A stretch of 64,000 nucleotides of DNA from G963663315 sp963665165 (GCA_963665165.1 OY761989.1:2170001-2234000), one strand, 5' to 3'. Numbered from the stretch's first letter, positions 1 to 8,937 are shown. The notes: generated by a model not told the origin, from the sequence alone. Numbers and translations are program-made.

Positions 1-938
1 GCCCTCGGTTCAATCGGCCAGGGAGCCAGCGCCCGATTGAAGTTTTCCGAACAGTTGACATGTCCGGGATAACCGGCTTCATCATAATACTTGCTGGTAC
101 AGGCTACGCCAAAACTGTCGTGGCGGCCGCAGGTATCCTGCACGACTTCCACCAGCGGTTTGAAATCGATGTCGTAAAACTTCGAATAAAGCCCCGGACC
201 GGGATAGGCGCTGCCCATCAGCGAACGGGTCGTGGTGGCACTCAGGTTGCGGGTCTTGCCCTGGTCCAGCGCGGCCTTGTCGAAGCACTGGAAATCAGAA
301 CACTGGCGGCCATCGACATCGATGATCTGAATGTATTCCCCCGCCCTGACCTCGTAGCTTTGCGCGGTAGAGGCGTCAACCCGAAAACTCTGCAACTCGT
401 CACCGAGCGGGTCCGGCAGATCGTTTTCGATCCGGAAACCGGGGTTTGCGCGGGTAATATAGCCGATCAGGTCGGTCGGCGGGTCATCCGCGCCGTCCAC
501 GGCCATCGCCTCACCCGGAGCGCAGACCAGGCAGACCAGTTCGCGCTCCGAGACCAGTTTCACGCTGGAACCGGCCGGAGTCTCCCCGGACAATAATCCG
601 GCAGCCCGGCTACCCGCCAGGTCAACGGAAAAAGAACGCAGCTTGCGGCGAATTTTCGCGGCGCCCGGATTGACGGCATCCAGCATCCGGGCAATCGACG
701 CCGCGCTGGTATCGGGACGGGTCCCGAGAGCGGCGGTCACATTGTCACCGGCCGCGTCAAACGCAAAAACATGCGCCGGCTGGCGGCCTTCCGGATCGAC
801 GATCTCCAGCTCATCGCCCGGCATCATCGGCACCGCGATGACAGCGCCGCCGCGAACCAGGTAGCGCTCCCTGCCCGGCCATTGCTCACCCAGCCCGGGC
901 TCCCTCAGTCGTACTACCGAATGGATGTCAATCGTCAT
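1..938 (-). CDS. DUF1989 (urea carboxylase-associated family) protein, 3' part outside window
   Basis: Last visible gene of a long minus-strand operon. About 312 residues are visible with no stop before the window edge. It starts at ATG 938 (MTIDIHSVVRL). The DUF1989 signature lies at residues ~195-310, with conserved cysteines at ~270, 280 and 296 (DTCGRHDSFGVAC and GYPGHVNCSENF), probably metal or cofactor ligands. Residues ~27-61 resemble ~195-220 (VRGG..I.I.D..GRQ....FD against VRAGEYIQIIDVDGRQ), which suggests an internal duplication. DUF1989 proteins are associated with urea carboxylase and, in other genomes, with GcvT-type aminomethyltransferase domains; whether such a domain follows cannot be seen here. 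Its place in an amine/glutamate operon fits a role in amine or one-carbon metabolism (inference). Family call firm, function open. Confidence 0.8.
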   Translation of the reverse strand, partial: MTIDIHSVVRLREPGLGEQWPGRERYLVRGGAVIAVPMMPGDELEIVDPEGRQPAHVFAFDAAGDNVTAALGTRPDTSAASIARMLDAVNPGAAKIRRKLRSFSVDLAGSRAAGLLSGETPAGSSVKLVSERELVCLVCAPGEAMAVDGADDPPTDLIGYITRANPGFRIENDLPDPLGDELQSFRVDASTAQSYEVRAGEYIQIIDVDGRQCSDFQCFDKAALDQGKTRNLSATTTRSLMGSAYPGPGLYSKFYDIDFKPLVEVVQDTCGRHDSFGVACTSKYYDEAGYPGHVNCSENFNRALAPWPIEPR

Positions 939-1043
939 GTCAACGTGTCTCCGGTTCTACCCGCCTATCGTCTGTAACAGCAGATTATATCCGATAAAAT
1001 CCGGGCGCAGAATACGAAAGCACACCCGGAAAATACCCATGGT

Positions 1044-1781
1044 TCATCCGGCCGCCCCGGCGCAGATCTCAAGATAATGCGGGATGACCTTTTCGATACC
1101 CTGAAGGAGGCACTCGATGGTCAGGGCGTGGCCGATTGAAACTTCCAGAATGCCCGGTATCTCCAGAAACCGTGCAAGATTGTCCAGGTCCAGGTCATGG
1201 CCCGCGTTGATTCCAACTGCCAGTCCATTCGCTTTTTGGGCCGATTCCAGATATTGATCGAAAATGGATGACTCTTCCGGTCGGCCGAACGCGTTGGCCC
1301 AGGCTTCGGTATACAACTCGATCCGGTCCGCCCCGACCCTGGCCGCGGCTGCAACCTGGACCGGATCCGGGTCCACGAACAGGGAACTGCGGATACCGGC
1401 GCCGGACAGGCGTTCCAGCGCGGGGGCGAGCGTAGCCGTCGAATCGGGAATGTTCCAGCCATGGTCCGAAGTCAACTGGTTTACGTCATCCGGAACCAGG
1501 GTGCATTGATCGGGCCTGATCGCCTCGACCATCGCCATGAAATCTTCGGTGGGATACCCTTCGATATTGAATTCCGTCTGCGGATACTGTTCGCACAGCG
1601 CCCCGAGATCATAGGCGTCCTGTTTTCGGGTATGGCGTTCATCCGGGCGGGGATGTACGGTAATGCCGTCCACCCCGAGAGCGATGCACTTGCGCGCATA
1701 CTCCACCACATTCGGATAATCCCGCCCGCGGGAGTTTCGCAAAAGAGCGATCTTGTTCAGGTTGACACTGAGTTTGGTCAT
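1044..1781 (-). CDS. pdxJ: Pyridoxine 5'-phosphate synthase PdxJ
   Basis: PdxJ condenses 1-deoxyxylulose 5-phosphate with 3-amino-2-oxopropyl phosphate to pyridoxine 5'-phosphate in vitamin B6 synthesis (cytosolic TIM barrel). The 245-aa product matches the usual ~240 aa. It has the typical start MTKLSVNLNKIALLRNSRG, the GVDGITVHPRPDERH strand, the FNIEGYPT segment and GINAGHDLDLDNL. I use ATG 1781, because the longer reading needs a TTG at 1823 and would overlap the preceding gene. That gene ends 9 bp upstream (1790), so the two are probably translationally coupled. pdxJ is more often found near recO/acpS; here it sits in an amine-catabolism operon, perhaps to supply PLP to a partner enzyme (inference). 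Confidence 0.93.
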   Translation of the reverse strand: MTKLSVNLNKIALLRNSRGRDYPNVVEYARKCIALGVDGITVHPRPDERHTRKQDAYDLGALCEQYPQTEFNIEGYPTEDFMAMVEAIRPDQCTLVPDDVNQLTSDHGWNIPDSTATLAPALERLSGAGIRSSLFVDPDPVQVAAAARVGADRIELYTEAWANAFGRPEESSIFDQYLESAQKANGLAVGINAGHDLDLDNLARFLEIPGILEVSIGHALTIECLLQGIEKVIPHYLEICAGAAG

Positions 1782-1789
1782 GCGATCGG

Positions 1790-2350
1790 CTATGCGGATG
1801 TCCTCGCTGATGATAACCCCCAATCGGGGGTAAAGCCAACAACCCGGACCAGCCCCGGCATGGCCGGGTTGAACAGGTGGTTATGCCAGTAGGTGGCTTG
1901 GTATTTTGCGCTCTGCCGATCCAGGAACCGGGCAGTGCAGTGCAGATCATACTGTTGGTTGCCCTGGTCGAAATGCAGGATGCATTGGCCGACATCGACG
2001 ATCTGCCGGGCAATCCCGCTGTCAATGGCGTAAACGGCAGTCAGTTCCTCGTCGAATTCTCCGGGGATCTGGTAATAATATTCGGCCAGGAAGCGGACGG
2101 CGTTTTCGTATCGCGCCTGGCAATCCTGGGTTTTCCGGACCATGAAACGGAATTCCCGGGTCACTTCTTCGCTGTGCCGTTTCACAATCTGTACATTGAC
2201 AGGTCCCACGGCCTGGTTTGCCAGTTCAAGCTCCGGTTGCATGGCAGCCGATGGGCGGCCACCGCGTTTGCGTACCGAGTATTGCCGTATACGGCACTGC
2301 CAGCCGATGAACTGTTCGCGTAATCGCTCGGGTGACGGTTTCTGCTGCAG
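1790..2350 (-). CDS. Unrecognised 186-aa protein, probable CTG start
   Basis: I do not recognise the family. The first ATG (2242) gives 150 aa, but the same frame stays open upstream with protein-like sequence (EQFIGWQCRIRQY then RKRGGRPSAAM) back to an in-frame TGA at about 2371-2373. The region between has no ATG, GTG or TTG in frame. It does have a CTG at 2350 preceded at 8 bp by GGAGG (2359-2363), so a CTG start giving 186 aa is the best reading. The C-terminal part is rich in aromatics (ATYWHNHLFNPAMPG, VGFTPDWG). There is no signal peptide or membrane segment. It lies between an unknown acidic protein and pdxJ in the same operon. The gene is likely real; the start is inferred. Confidence 0.62.
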   Translation of the reverse strand: MQQKPSPERLREQFIGWQCRIRQYSVRKRGGRPSAAMQPELELANQAVGPVNVQIVKRHSEEVTREFRFMVRKTQDCQARYENAVRFLAEYYYQIPGEFDEELTAVYAIDSGIARQIVDVGQCILHFDQGNQQYDLHCTARFLDRQSAKYQATYWHNHLFNPAMPGLVRVVGFTPDWGLSSARTSA

Positions 2351-2395
2351 TTTGTTCGCCTCCGGATTCTTTCAGGAATTGAAGCAGGCGCCGTT

Positions 2396-2779
2396 TCAGA
2401 ATTTCCGGTAGGCGTTCATCAGGTCAACCATCGGGTGGGACTTCGACATCTGGAATTTGACCAGCAGCTCGCGCGCGATCATGTCCCGGTCCTGCTGGTT
2501 ATCCGGCAGTTCCATGGTTTCCGGGATTTGCACCCAGCCGTTGATATTGCGGTCGAATACGGCCGGCTTGCCTTCTTCATACCCCATGTGCACGTCTTCC
2601 AGCCAGTTCAGGTCCTGCCAGCCCATGACATTCATATAGGCTCTCAAAAAATCGGTGCAGCGGTCCATGTCCGGTACCAGGTTGACGTCGTAGCGGTAGC
2701 CGATATGCTGGCCGATGTCCTTCTCGCGGTCGGAATCGAGGCCGTCGGATTCTATAAACTTGTCCAGGTCATCATTCAT
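2396..2779 (-). CDS. Unrecognised acidic 127-aa protein
   Basis: A soluble, acidic protein with no recognised domain, signal peptide or membrane span. Its start ATG 2779 has a clear AGGAG 8 bp upstream. It begins 31 bp after the FMN-binding glutamate-synthase-like gene and is clearly part of that operon. Tryptophans, aromatic residues and acidic patches (GWQDLNWLEDVHMGYEEG) suggest a folded accessory protein. Its TGA is followed in the same frame by eight codons, a second TGA and then the next gene. It could be a small subunit or assembly factor of the GlxBCD-like complex, but this rests on position alone. Confidence 0.7.
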   Translation of the reverse strand: MNDDLDKFIESDGLDSDREKDIGQHIGYRYDVNLVPDMDRCTDFLRAYMNVMGWQDLNWLEDVHMGYEEGKPAVFDRNINGWVQIPETMELPDNQQDRDMIARELLVKFQMSKSHPMVDLMNAYRKF

Positions 2780-2810
2780 GTTTTCATCTCCTGATCTGGT
2801 TTTCGGGTCT

Positions 2811-4151
2811 TCAGAAACGGGTCAGGTCGGGACGGCCGACCGTGTATTGAGTGCCTGCCAGGGGGACCTGGGCCAATGCCGAGGCCTCCATGGTGAGCGC
2901 CGCCAGGTCTTCGGGTTCGAGGGAATGGATATTGGTTTTGCCGCAGGCGCGCGCCAGGAGCTGCGCCTCGATGGTCAGCGTATGCAGGAAGTTGTACACC
3001 CGCTCCGCCGCCGCGTCCGGATCCAGGCGTTTACGCAGAACCGGATCCTGGGTGGCCACGCCGACCGGGCAGCGACCGGTATGGCAATGGTAGCAGTGGC
3101 CCGCTTCAACCCCCATTTCATTTTCAAAATCCGCTTCCGGGATATCCTTGTTGCAATTCAGGGCCATCAACGCGGCATGACCGATCGCAACCGCGTCGGC
3201 GCCCAGCGCCAGCGCTTTCGCCACATCGCCGCCATTTCGGATTCCGCCCGCATAAACCAGCGAGATTTCACCGGATTTGCCGACATCTTCCAGGGCGCGC
3301 CGCGCCTGCCGGATCGCGGCGATACCCGGTACGCCGGTTTCTTCAGTCGCCAGATGGGGGCCCGCCCCGGTACCGCCTTCCATACCGTCCATGTAAATCG
3401 AGTCGGGCCCGGTTTTGGCGGCCATGCGAACGTCATCGTACACCCGCGCCGCGCCCAGTTTCAGTTGAATCGGAATTTCACCGTTGGTGGCTTCGCGCAC
3501 CTCGTTGATTTTCAACGCGAGGTCGTCCGGTCCCAGCCAGTCCGGATGACGGGCCGGCGAACGCTGGTCGATTCCCGCTGGCAGGGACCGCATTTCGGCC
3601 ACCTGGTCGGTCACTTTCTGGCCCATCAGATGCCCGCCCAATCCCACCTTGCAGCCCTGCCCGATGAAAAACTCGACACAATCCGCCAGCCGCAGATGAT
3701 TCGGGTTGAAACCGTAACGCGACTGGATACATTGGTACATCCATTTTTCCGAGTACCTGCGTTCATCCGGGATCATGCCGCCTTCACCGGAACAAGTGGC
3801 CGTTCCCGCCATCGTGGCGCCCCGCGCCAACGCGGTTTTGGCTTCATAGGACAACGCGCCGAAGCTCATGCCGGTGATATAGACCGGAATGTCGAGTTCC
3901 AGCGGGCGTTTGGCTTTTGGGCCGATCACGGTTTTGGTCAGGCATTTCTCGCGGTATCCCTCGATCACGAACCGGGTCAGCGTACCGGGCATGAATGTCA
4001 GGTCATCCCAGGTCGGAATTTTCTTGAACAGGGAAAAACCGCGCATACGGTATCGTCCGAGCTCTGACTTGATATGAATATCATCCATTACCTCTGGCGG
4101 GAAGATGAAACTCTGCCCCAGATGATTGGGGTCTCTTTTCGGTTTTGACAT
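2811..4151 (-). CDS. glxD: FMN-binding glutamate synthase-like protein (GlxD / MgsC type)
   Basis: A 446-aa protein equivalent to the FMN/3Fe-4S synthase domain of the glutamate synthase large subunit. It has a TIM-barrel core (TGMSFGALSYEAKTALARG, KLGAARVYDDVRMA, GAGPHLATEETG, YAGGIRNGGDVAKALALGAD). The cysteine cluster CYHCHTGRCPVGVATQDP at ~355-372 should bind 3Fe-4S. In rhizobia the standalone set is GlxB/C/D; in methylamine users the homologous set MgsABC makes N-methylglutamate from glutamate and methylamine. With the GXGXG and amidotransferase genes directly upstream, it should form a three-subunit enzyme that adds an amino or methylamino group to a keto acid. The substrate is not decided by sequence. 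No strong Shine-Dalgarno is seen before ATG 4151. Confidence 0.88.
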   Translation of the reverse strand: MSKPKRDPNHLGQSFIFPPEVMDDIHIKSELGRYRMRGFSLFKKIPTWDDLTFMPGTLTRFVIEGYREKCLTKTVIGPKAKRPLELDIPVYITGMSFGALSYEAKTALARGATMAGTATCSGEGGMIPDERRYSEKWMYQCIQSRYGFNPNHLRLADCVEFFIGQGCKVGLGGHLMGQKVTDQVAEMRSLPAGIDQRSPARHPDWLGPDDLALKINEVREATNGEIPIQLKLGAARVYDDVRMAAKTGPDSIYMDGMEGGTGAGPHLATEETGVPGIAAIRQARRALEDVGKSGEISLVYAGGIRNGGDVAKALALGADAVAIGHAALMALNCNKDIPEADFENEMGVEAGHCYHCHTGRCPVGVATQDPVLRKRLDPDAAAERVYNFLHTLTIEAQLLARACGKTNIHSLEPEDLAALTMEASALAQVPLAGTQYTVGRPDLTRF

Positions 4152-4186
4152 TTTCGTTATCGCTGGTTGGGGGTTTTTTTGGAGTA

Positions 4187-5026
4187 TCAGAGGATCAGTT
4201 TTTTCTCGGTCGGCTCCAGATTATCGTAGTTCCACAGATTTTTGCCGGAGACGAATTTCTTCAGGTTCGCCACCCCGCACGCTGGCGAAATGTCATACAT
4301 TGCCAACTTCTGCGTGAGCCATTTCAACTCTGTTTCGTTCATTTCTCCTGGAACGCAATCGACGCCGAGGTCTTCCACTTCACCGCCGACGTAGATGGTG
4401 CCGTCGTACATCGAATCACCCAGGTTTTTACCTGCGTCGCCGCAAATCACCATGCGGCCGCGTTGCATCATGAATCCGGAAAAGGCGCCGGTTCTGCCGC
4501 CGACGATGATGGTGCCCCCTTTCTGGTCGATACCGGTCCGGGAACCGACATCGCCCTTGCAGACCAGGTCGCCGCCGCGAATAGCCGCCCCGAATGTCGA
4601 ACCCGCGTTGCCTTCGATGACGACCGTCCCGGCCATCATGTTCTCGGCGCAGGACCAGCCAACGCGGCCGCTGATCCGGATATTCGGGCCATCGATCAGG
4701 CCACAGCCAAAATAGCCGAGAGAACCTTCGAAGTGGATGTTGCCGCGATTCAATATACCCACTCCGACCCCATGGCGGGCGCGTGGATTGCGAACCGTAA
4801 TAGCGCCATACCCCTGCTGCATCAATTCCCTGATTTTCAGGTTGATATCGGTGGATTCCATTGCCAGCGCATCGAACCCGGCCGCCCGGTCGGTATCGAC
4901 TTCAAATGCCCACGGATACGTATAGTTCTCCTCTTCCGTAGCGCTGAAAAACCGTTGCTGGGTGCGCCCTTTCAACTGCTCCGCGTGCAGCCCCATATCA
5001 TGGGACTTGTGATCTACGCCTGCCAT
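4187..5026 (-). CDS. glxC: GXGXG-motif glutamate synthase-like subunit (GlxC / MgsB type)
   Basis: A 279-aa protein with the right-handed beta-helix typical of the C-terminal GXGXG domain of glutamate synthase. Repeated glycine turns run from about residue 75 to 230 (GYGAITVRNPRARHGVGVGI, GYFGCGLIDG, GRVGWSCAENMMAGTVVIEG, GGRTGAFSGFMMQRG). The domain is structural and helps shape the ammonia tunnel between amidotransferase and synthase sites. Start ATG 5026 has a strong GGAGG 7 bp upstream and overlaps the end of the amidotransferase gene (5014) by 13 bp, so coupling is expected. It precedes glxD by 35 bp. The N-terminal ~60 residues before the repeat are less conserved-looking. Confidence 0.86.
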   Translation of the reverse strand: MAGVDHKSHDMGLHAEQLKGRTQQRFFSATEEENYTYPWAFEVDTDRAAGFDALAMESTDINLKIRELMQQGYGAITVRNPRARHGVGVGILNRGNIHFEGSLGYFGCGLIDGPNIRISGRVGWSCAENMMAGTVVIEGNAGSTFGAAIRGGDLVCKGDVGSRTGIDQKGGTIIVGGRTGAFSGFMMQRGRMVICGDAGKNLGDSMYDGTIYVGGEVEDLGVDCVPGEMNETELKWLTQKLAMYDISPACGVANLKKFVSGKNLWNYDNLEPTEKKLIL

Positions 5027-5949
5027 ACCCTGACCTCCCCTTCATAAGGATCGAACGTGTAAATTTCATCCGGGAAGATACTGCGGATTGAAACTTCTTC
5101 AGAAGCCAGCCCGACAAAATCCTCGCTCTCGTACAACACCATCGGCTTGGCGGCCATGACATCCTTCGCCATGCCGAGTTGATCGCTGGTCGCCACCAGG
5201 TACGTGAATACGCCATCCAGTTCGTCCACCGAACGGGTCATGGCCGTTTCCAGGTCATCGCCCTCGCCCATGCGGTCCGCAATGTACACCGCGATCAGTT
5301 CGGAGTCGCAATTCGACATGAAGCGGTGTCCACGGCGTTCCATTTCCCGGCGAAAACTCCAGTAGTTGGTCAACTGTCCATTGTGCACCACCGACACATC
5401 ATTGAATGGATAGGCCCAGTACGGATGCGCCGAACGAATGTCCACATCGGACTCGGTCGCCATCCGGGTATGACCGATCGCATGAGTGCCCTCAAAACCC
5501 GACAGGTTATACTGCTGCGATACCCGTTCGGCGTCGCCCAGGTCCTTGACCAGTTCCAGGCCCTCGCCAATCGACAGGATTTCCACTCCATCGATGTCTT
5601 CGACATAATCGGCCAGACGCCGCATGTCCCCGTCGAAAGAAAAAGTGTAACGATGGGAATAGTCAGTGACCCGGTCACGGCTGGAGACGGAGACGCCCAG
5701 TTTTTCCAGACGGTCGTCCACCTCGCAGCGGCGGTCGATGACCTTCTGGTGTATATCGAATCCGCTTTTCATGTCTTCCTGTTCGGCGACCTTGAAGCGG
5801 ATGACATACCGGTTCTTCATCGGGTTGCCATAGAGCGCGAACCCGGTGGAATCCGGGCCCCGATGTTTCAACGATTGAAGCATCGAGGTCATTTCCGATC
5901 CGACATCGGAACTCCGGCCTCTATGGATAAGTCCTGCGATACCGCACAT
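5014..5949 (-). CDS. glxB: Class II glutamine amidotransferase (GlxB / MgsA type)
   Basis: A 311-aa N-terminal-nucleophile amidotransferase. It begins MCGIAGLIHRG, so Cys2 becomes the catalytic N-terminal Cys after Met removal. LKHRGPDSTGFALYGN (~27-42), GHTRMATESDVDIRSAHPYW (~157-176) and VVHNGQLTNYWSFR follow the PurF/GltB/GlmS layout. It should hydrolyse glutamine to release ammonia into the synthase subunit, or act as a glutamate-binding module in the Mgs version. Start ATG 5949 has GGAGG 9 bp upstream. It is the first of the three glutamate-synthase-like subunits in transcription order. Confidence 0.88.
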   Translation of the reverse strand: MCGIAGLIHRGRSSDVGSEMTSMLQSLKHRGPDSTGFALYGNPMKNRYVIRFKVAEQEDMKSGFDIHQKVIDRRCEVDDRLEKLGVSVSSRDRVTDYSHRYTFSFDGDMRRLADYVEDIDGVEILSIGEGLELVKDLGDAERVSQQYNLSGFEGTHAIGHTRMATESDVDIRSAHPYWAYPFNDVSVVHNGQLTNYWSFRREMERRGHRFMSNCDSELIAVYIADRMGEGDDLETAMTRSVDELDGVFTYLVATSDQLGMAKDVMAAKPMVLYESEDFVGLASEEVSIRSIFPDEIYTFDPYEGEVRVWQA

Positions 5950-6009
5950 TACGCAATTCCTCCTGATTGGTTGAATCTGGTTCTGGTTATAATCCCGGCG
6001 CAGCCAGCC

Positions 6010-7548
6010 TCAAGGCAGACAGTCGAGATAGTTGGCGAGGTCCCAATCGGACACGGAATGATTGAAACGCTCCCATTCGTCATTTTTATAGTGGTGGTAG
6101 ACCCGGTACATTTCATCCGGCATGGACGAACGGATCACCTCATCCTTTTCCAGTTCCTTGAGAGCGTCCCCCAGGGTCATCGGCAGCTTTTTGACTTGCT
6201 TGCCTGCGTCCATCGCCTCGTAGATGTTGCGTTCTTCGGGTTCTCCCGGATCCAGGTCACGGCTGATACCGTCATCGAACGCCTTCAGCAGGGCGCCGCC
6301 CATGAGGTATGGATTGACCATGGAGTCGACCGAACGGTATTCGAACCGGCCCGGCGCCGATACCCGCAGGGCGCAGGTTCTGTTCTGGAAACCCCAGTCC
6401 GCGAATACCGGAGCCCAGAAACCGGTATCCCACAATCTTCTGTAGGAATTGACCGTGGACGATCCGATGGAAGTCAACGCGCCGAGATGCTCGATCACGC
6501 CGCCGATCGACTTCAACCCGACCGGGCCGGGCTTGACTTCGTCGATTTCCGGATCAGGCAGGAAATGATTGGTGCCGCCTTCGAGGTAGGTAAATACGCC
6601 ATCCAGACCCGGAAGCGTGTCATTGTGCAGCGGATTGACGACTTCCTCGCCGCCGGACCACAATGAAACATTATGGTGGCAACCGGACGCGGATACATTC
6701 ATGAACGGTTTCGACATGAAGCAGGCATGCAGCCCCTTTTCACGGGCGACCTGGGCACAGATCTGGCGATAGGTGGTCAGTCGATCCGAGTTCCTGACCA
6801 CATCATCGAACATCCAGTTCAATTCCAGTTGTCCCGGCGCGTCTTCGTGGTCCCCCTGGATCATGTCAAAACCCATTTTCTGGCCGTATTCGATGACCTG
6901 CATGAAGGCCGGACGCAATTCCTCGAACTGGTCGATATGGTAACAGTTGGGTTTGGTTACGCCGCCCTTGAGTTGACGGTTTTCATCCAGTTTGAGCCAC
7001 ATCATCTCCGGTTCGGTACCGGCGCGCATGTGCATATTGTGTTTCTCCGCGAACTCCTGCTGGATGATCTTCAGGTTGCCGCGGCAATCCGAGGTCAGGT
7101 GGGCGCCCGGGTTGACACGCTCCTCGCGGTTGCGGTAACAAGTGCAGAATACACGGCCGATACGCTTGTCCCAGGGCAACTGGACAAAAGTCTCCGGATC
7201 AGGAATACCAACCAGCTCCGATGATTCCGGGCCGTAACCGATATAACTTCCATGGCGGTCGACGAACAGGTTGGCGGTTGAACCGTAAACCAGTTGGAAT
7301 CCCCGCTCCGACACTCTCTCCCAGTGGTCGGCGGGAATTCCCTTCCCGACAATTCGGCCGGTAACCGAAACAAACTGGAAATAGACATAAGTCACACCGG
7401 TTTCCCGAATTTTCTCACTGACCTGTTTGACCAGTTCCGCCCGGCCCGGCGCATTGACGCAGCGTTCCAGGTCGGTGGAAGTCTGGATGCGGCCGGTTGA
7501 GCGTGTGGATGTCGTATTTTGTTCTGCAGGTTTGTTCTCTTTAACCAT
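6010..7548 (-). CDS. glnT: Type III glutamine synthetase-like ligase (GlnT / gamma-glutamylmethylamide synthetase type)
   Basis: A 512-aa glutamine synthetase superfamily protein, encoded just upstream of the GlxBCD set as in rhizobial glnT and methylotroph gmaS loci. Visible catalytic elements are the ATP/metal segment AGTEPEMMW (~160), the glutamate-binding GDHEDAPGQLELNWMFDD (~218-235), SASGCHHNVSLW and the C-terminal APGRFEYRSVDSMVNPYL. It should ligate ammonia or a primary amine to the gamma-carboxyl of glutamate using ATP. Which amine is used cannot be read from the sequence. I chose ATG 7548 with GGAGG 5 bp upstream; the longer TTG reading at 7560 overlaps that ribosome site. The N-terminal ~25 residues are Ser/Thr-rich and probably disordered. 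Confidence 0.88.
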   Translation of the reverse strand: MVKENKPAEQNTTSTRSTGRIQTSTDLERCVNAPGRAELVKQVSEKIRETGVTYVYFQFVSVTGRIVGKGIPADHWERVSERGFQLVYGSTANLFVDRHGSYIGYGPESSELVGIPDPETFVQLPWDKRIGRVFCTCYRNREERVNPGAHLTSDCRGNLKIIQQEFAEKHNMHMRAGTEPEMMWLKLDENRQLKGGVTKPNCYHIDQFEELRPAFMQVIEYGQKMGFDMIQGDHEDAPGQLELNWMFDDVVRNSDRLTTYRQICAQVAREKGLHACFMSKPFMNVSASGCHHNVSLWSGGEEVVNPLHNDTLPGLDGVFTYLEGGTNHFLPDPEIDEVKPGPVGLKSIGGVIEHLGALTSIGSSTVNSYRRLWDTGFWAPVFADWGFQNRTCALRVSAPGRFEYRSVDSMVNPYLMGGALLKAFDDGISRDLDPGEPEERNIYEAMDAGKQVKKLPMTLGDALKELEKDEVIRSSMPDEMYRVYHHYKNDEWERFNHSVSDWDLANYLDCLP

Positions 7549-7590
7549 TTTATCCTCCAATGGGCATTAAAATATTGATACGCGGTGTTC

Positions 7591-8937
7591 TCAACTCCAC
7601 GGAAACGGACTGTTTGAGACAGGATGAAGCTTGCCTTCATGATACCTTGAGAACCGGAAAGGTTCCAGCAAGGCGCTGTCCGATCCGGCAAGTTCCTGCG
7701 CAACCAGCTTGCCTACGCCGATCATCTTGTATCCATGATTGGAGTCAGCGATAAAGTAGCAGTTATCGCGGAACCGATCGAAAACGGGAAAACTGTCCGG
7801 GGTGAATGAACCGATTCCGCCGGAAGGCTCGTTATTGTATTTCGGCGATTGGCCTTCAAACCGCTTTTGGCAATGGGCCAGCGCGGAAGTCCACATGTGC
7901 GCGAATTCCGCTCCGACCACAAAATCCGGGGAATCGACTCCATACGGATCGACTGCAACCTGGTCGAGGTCGGTCTCGACCGGGAACGGCGCGGCCCCGC
8001 CCTGTATTCCGTTGAAATGAAAATCGGGTTTGTAATAGATTCCCCACATGCTGTCCGTGATCAACGACCCGTCCACATCGGAATAAAGGGGAGAGTCGGA
8101 ATCGACGTGAATCACCGGAGGCATGCCGCCATCGTTGGTCTTTTGCATTTCGGGGTCCACGCCCAGCGTTCCCTCCTGCAGGGACCAGTAGACCCACATC
8201 GGAATGCCGGTATGGATTTTACCATCGCCGGCTTTGATGTCCACCGTCTCCGGCAATTCAAGCAGGCCCCACAGCAGCCTGGCCCAGGGTCCGGGGGCCA
8301 CGACCAGTTGTTCGCAGGCGATATGGCCACGGTCGGTAACGACTTCCCGGATCGCGCGGCTGGAGTGGTCCGCATTGAATCCGGTCACCGTCACGCCGGT
8401 CAGGATGCGGACACCCTCCGCTTCCGCCTTGTTCGCCAGACCGTACAGTGACCGCGTATTGTTGGCGTAGCCTCCCCTCTTTTCGTGCAGGACCGAGGTG
8501 ATTCCCCGGGCCTGCCAATCATCGAACAGGCCCTTCATGTAATTCATCGACGCTTTTTCGCCTTCGATGAAAACCGATTCGTAACCGATGTCCTTTTGCT
8601 GTTCGGCAATGGCCGCCACATCCTCGAACATCGAATCCGGGCTGATCTGCATATAGCCCACCGAATGGTAGCTGTAGGCTTCGGCGTCGCTTTCCCATAC
8701 ATCCACGCATTGCACCATCAATTCACGCATGGCGGGCTGGAAGTAATTGTTGCGCACCACGCCGCAGGCGATACCTGAAGCGCCGGCGCCGATTGACGCC
8801 TTGTCGACAACGAGTATGTCGCGGCCGTCGCCCCGGCCCCTGGCCTTCAACTCCAAAGCCAGATGATAGGCCGTGCTCAGGCCATGGATCCCAGCGCCGA
8901 TAATGACGTAATCACTGTGTCCGGGGAAAGCCATCAT
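7591..8937 (-). CDS. FAD-dependent amino acid oxidoreductase (sarcosine oxidase beta / MgdA-like)
   Basis: A 448-aa DAO-family flavoprotein. The dinucleotide-binding motif VIIGAGIHGLSTAYHL is at ~11-26. An acidic beta-2 end (ILVVDK) and SIGAGASGIACGVVRNNYFQP follow, and a C-terminal YFIADSNHGYKMIGVGKL segment belongs to the flavin site. Relatives oxidise the C-N bond of N-methylated amino acids (sarcosine, dimethylglycine, N-methylglutamate). It is the first gene of the operon. Three closely spaced ATGs follow an AGGAG; 8937 and 8934 are both possible in this frame. In the N-methylglutamate pathway this role is filled by a multi-subunit dehydrogenase; here no other subunit gene is visible in the operon. 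Substrate assignment is inference. Confidence 0.85.
   Translation of the reverse strand: MMAFPGHSDYVIIGAGIHGLSTAYHLALELKARGRGDGRDILVVDKASIGAGASGIACGVVRNNYFQPAMRELMVQCVDVWESDAEAYSYHSVGYMQISPDSMFEDVAAIAEQQKDIGYESVFIEGEKASMNYMKGLFDDWQARGITSVLHEKRGGYANNTRSLYGLANKAEAEGVRILTGVTVTGFNADHSSRAIREVVTDRGHIACEQLVVAPGPWARLLWGLLELPETVDIKAGDGKIHTGIPMWVYWSLQEGTLGVDPEMQKTNDGGMPPVIHVDSDSPLYSDVDGSLITDSMWGIYYKPDFHFNGIQGGAAPFPVETDLDQVAVDPYGVDSPDFVVGAEFAHMWTSALAHCQKRFEGQSPKYNNEPSGGIGSFTPDSFPVFDRFRDNCYFIADSNHGYKMIGVGKLVAQELAGSDSALLEPFRFSRYHEGKLHPVSNSPFPWS

Noticed and set aside
60..596. Plus-strand 178-aa frame with a hydrophobic start
   Set aside because: It overlaps the DUF1989 gene, which has conserved motifs on the minus strand.
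2715..6666. Long plus-strand frames opposite the Glx/GlnT genes
   Set aside because: Each coincides with a real minus-strand gene that has motifs and ribosome sites; the plus-strand translations show no family features.
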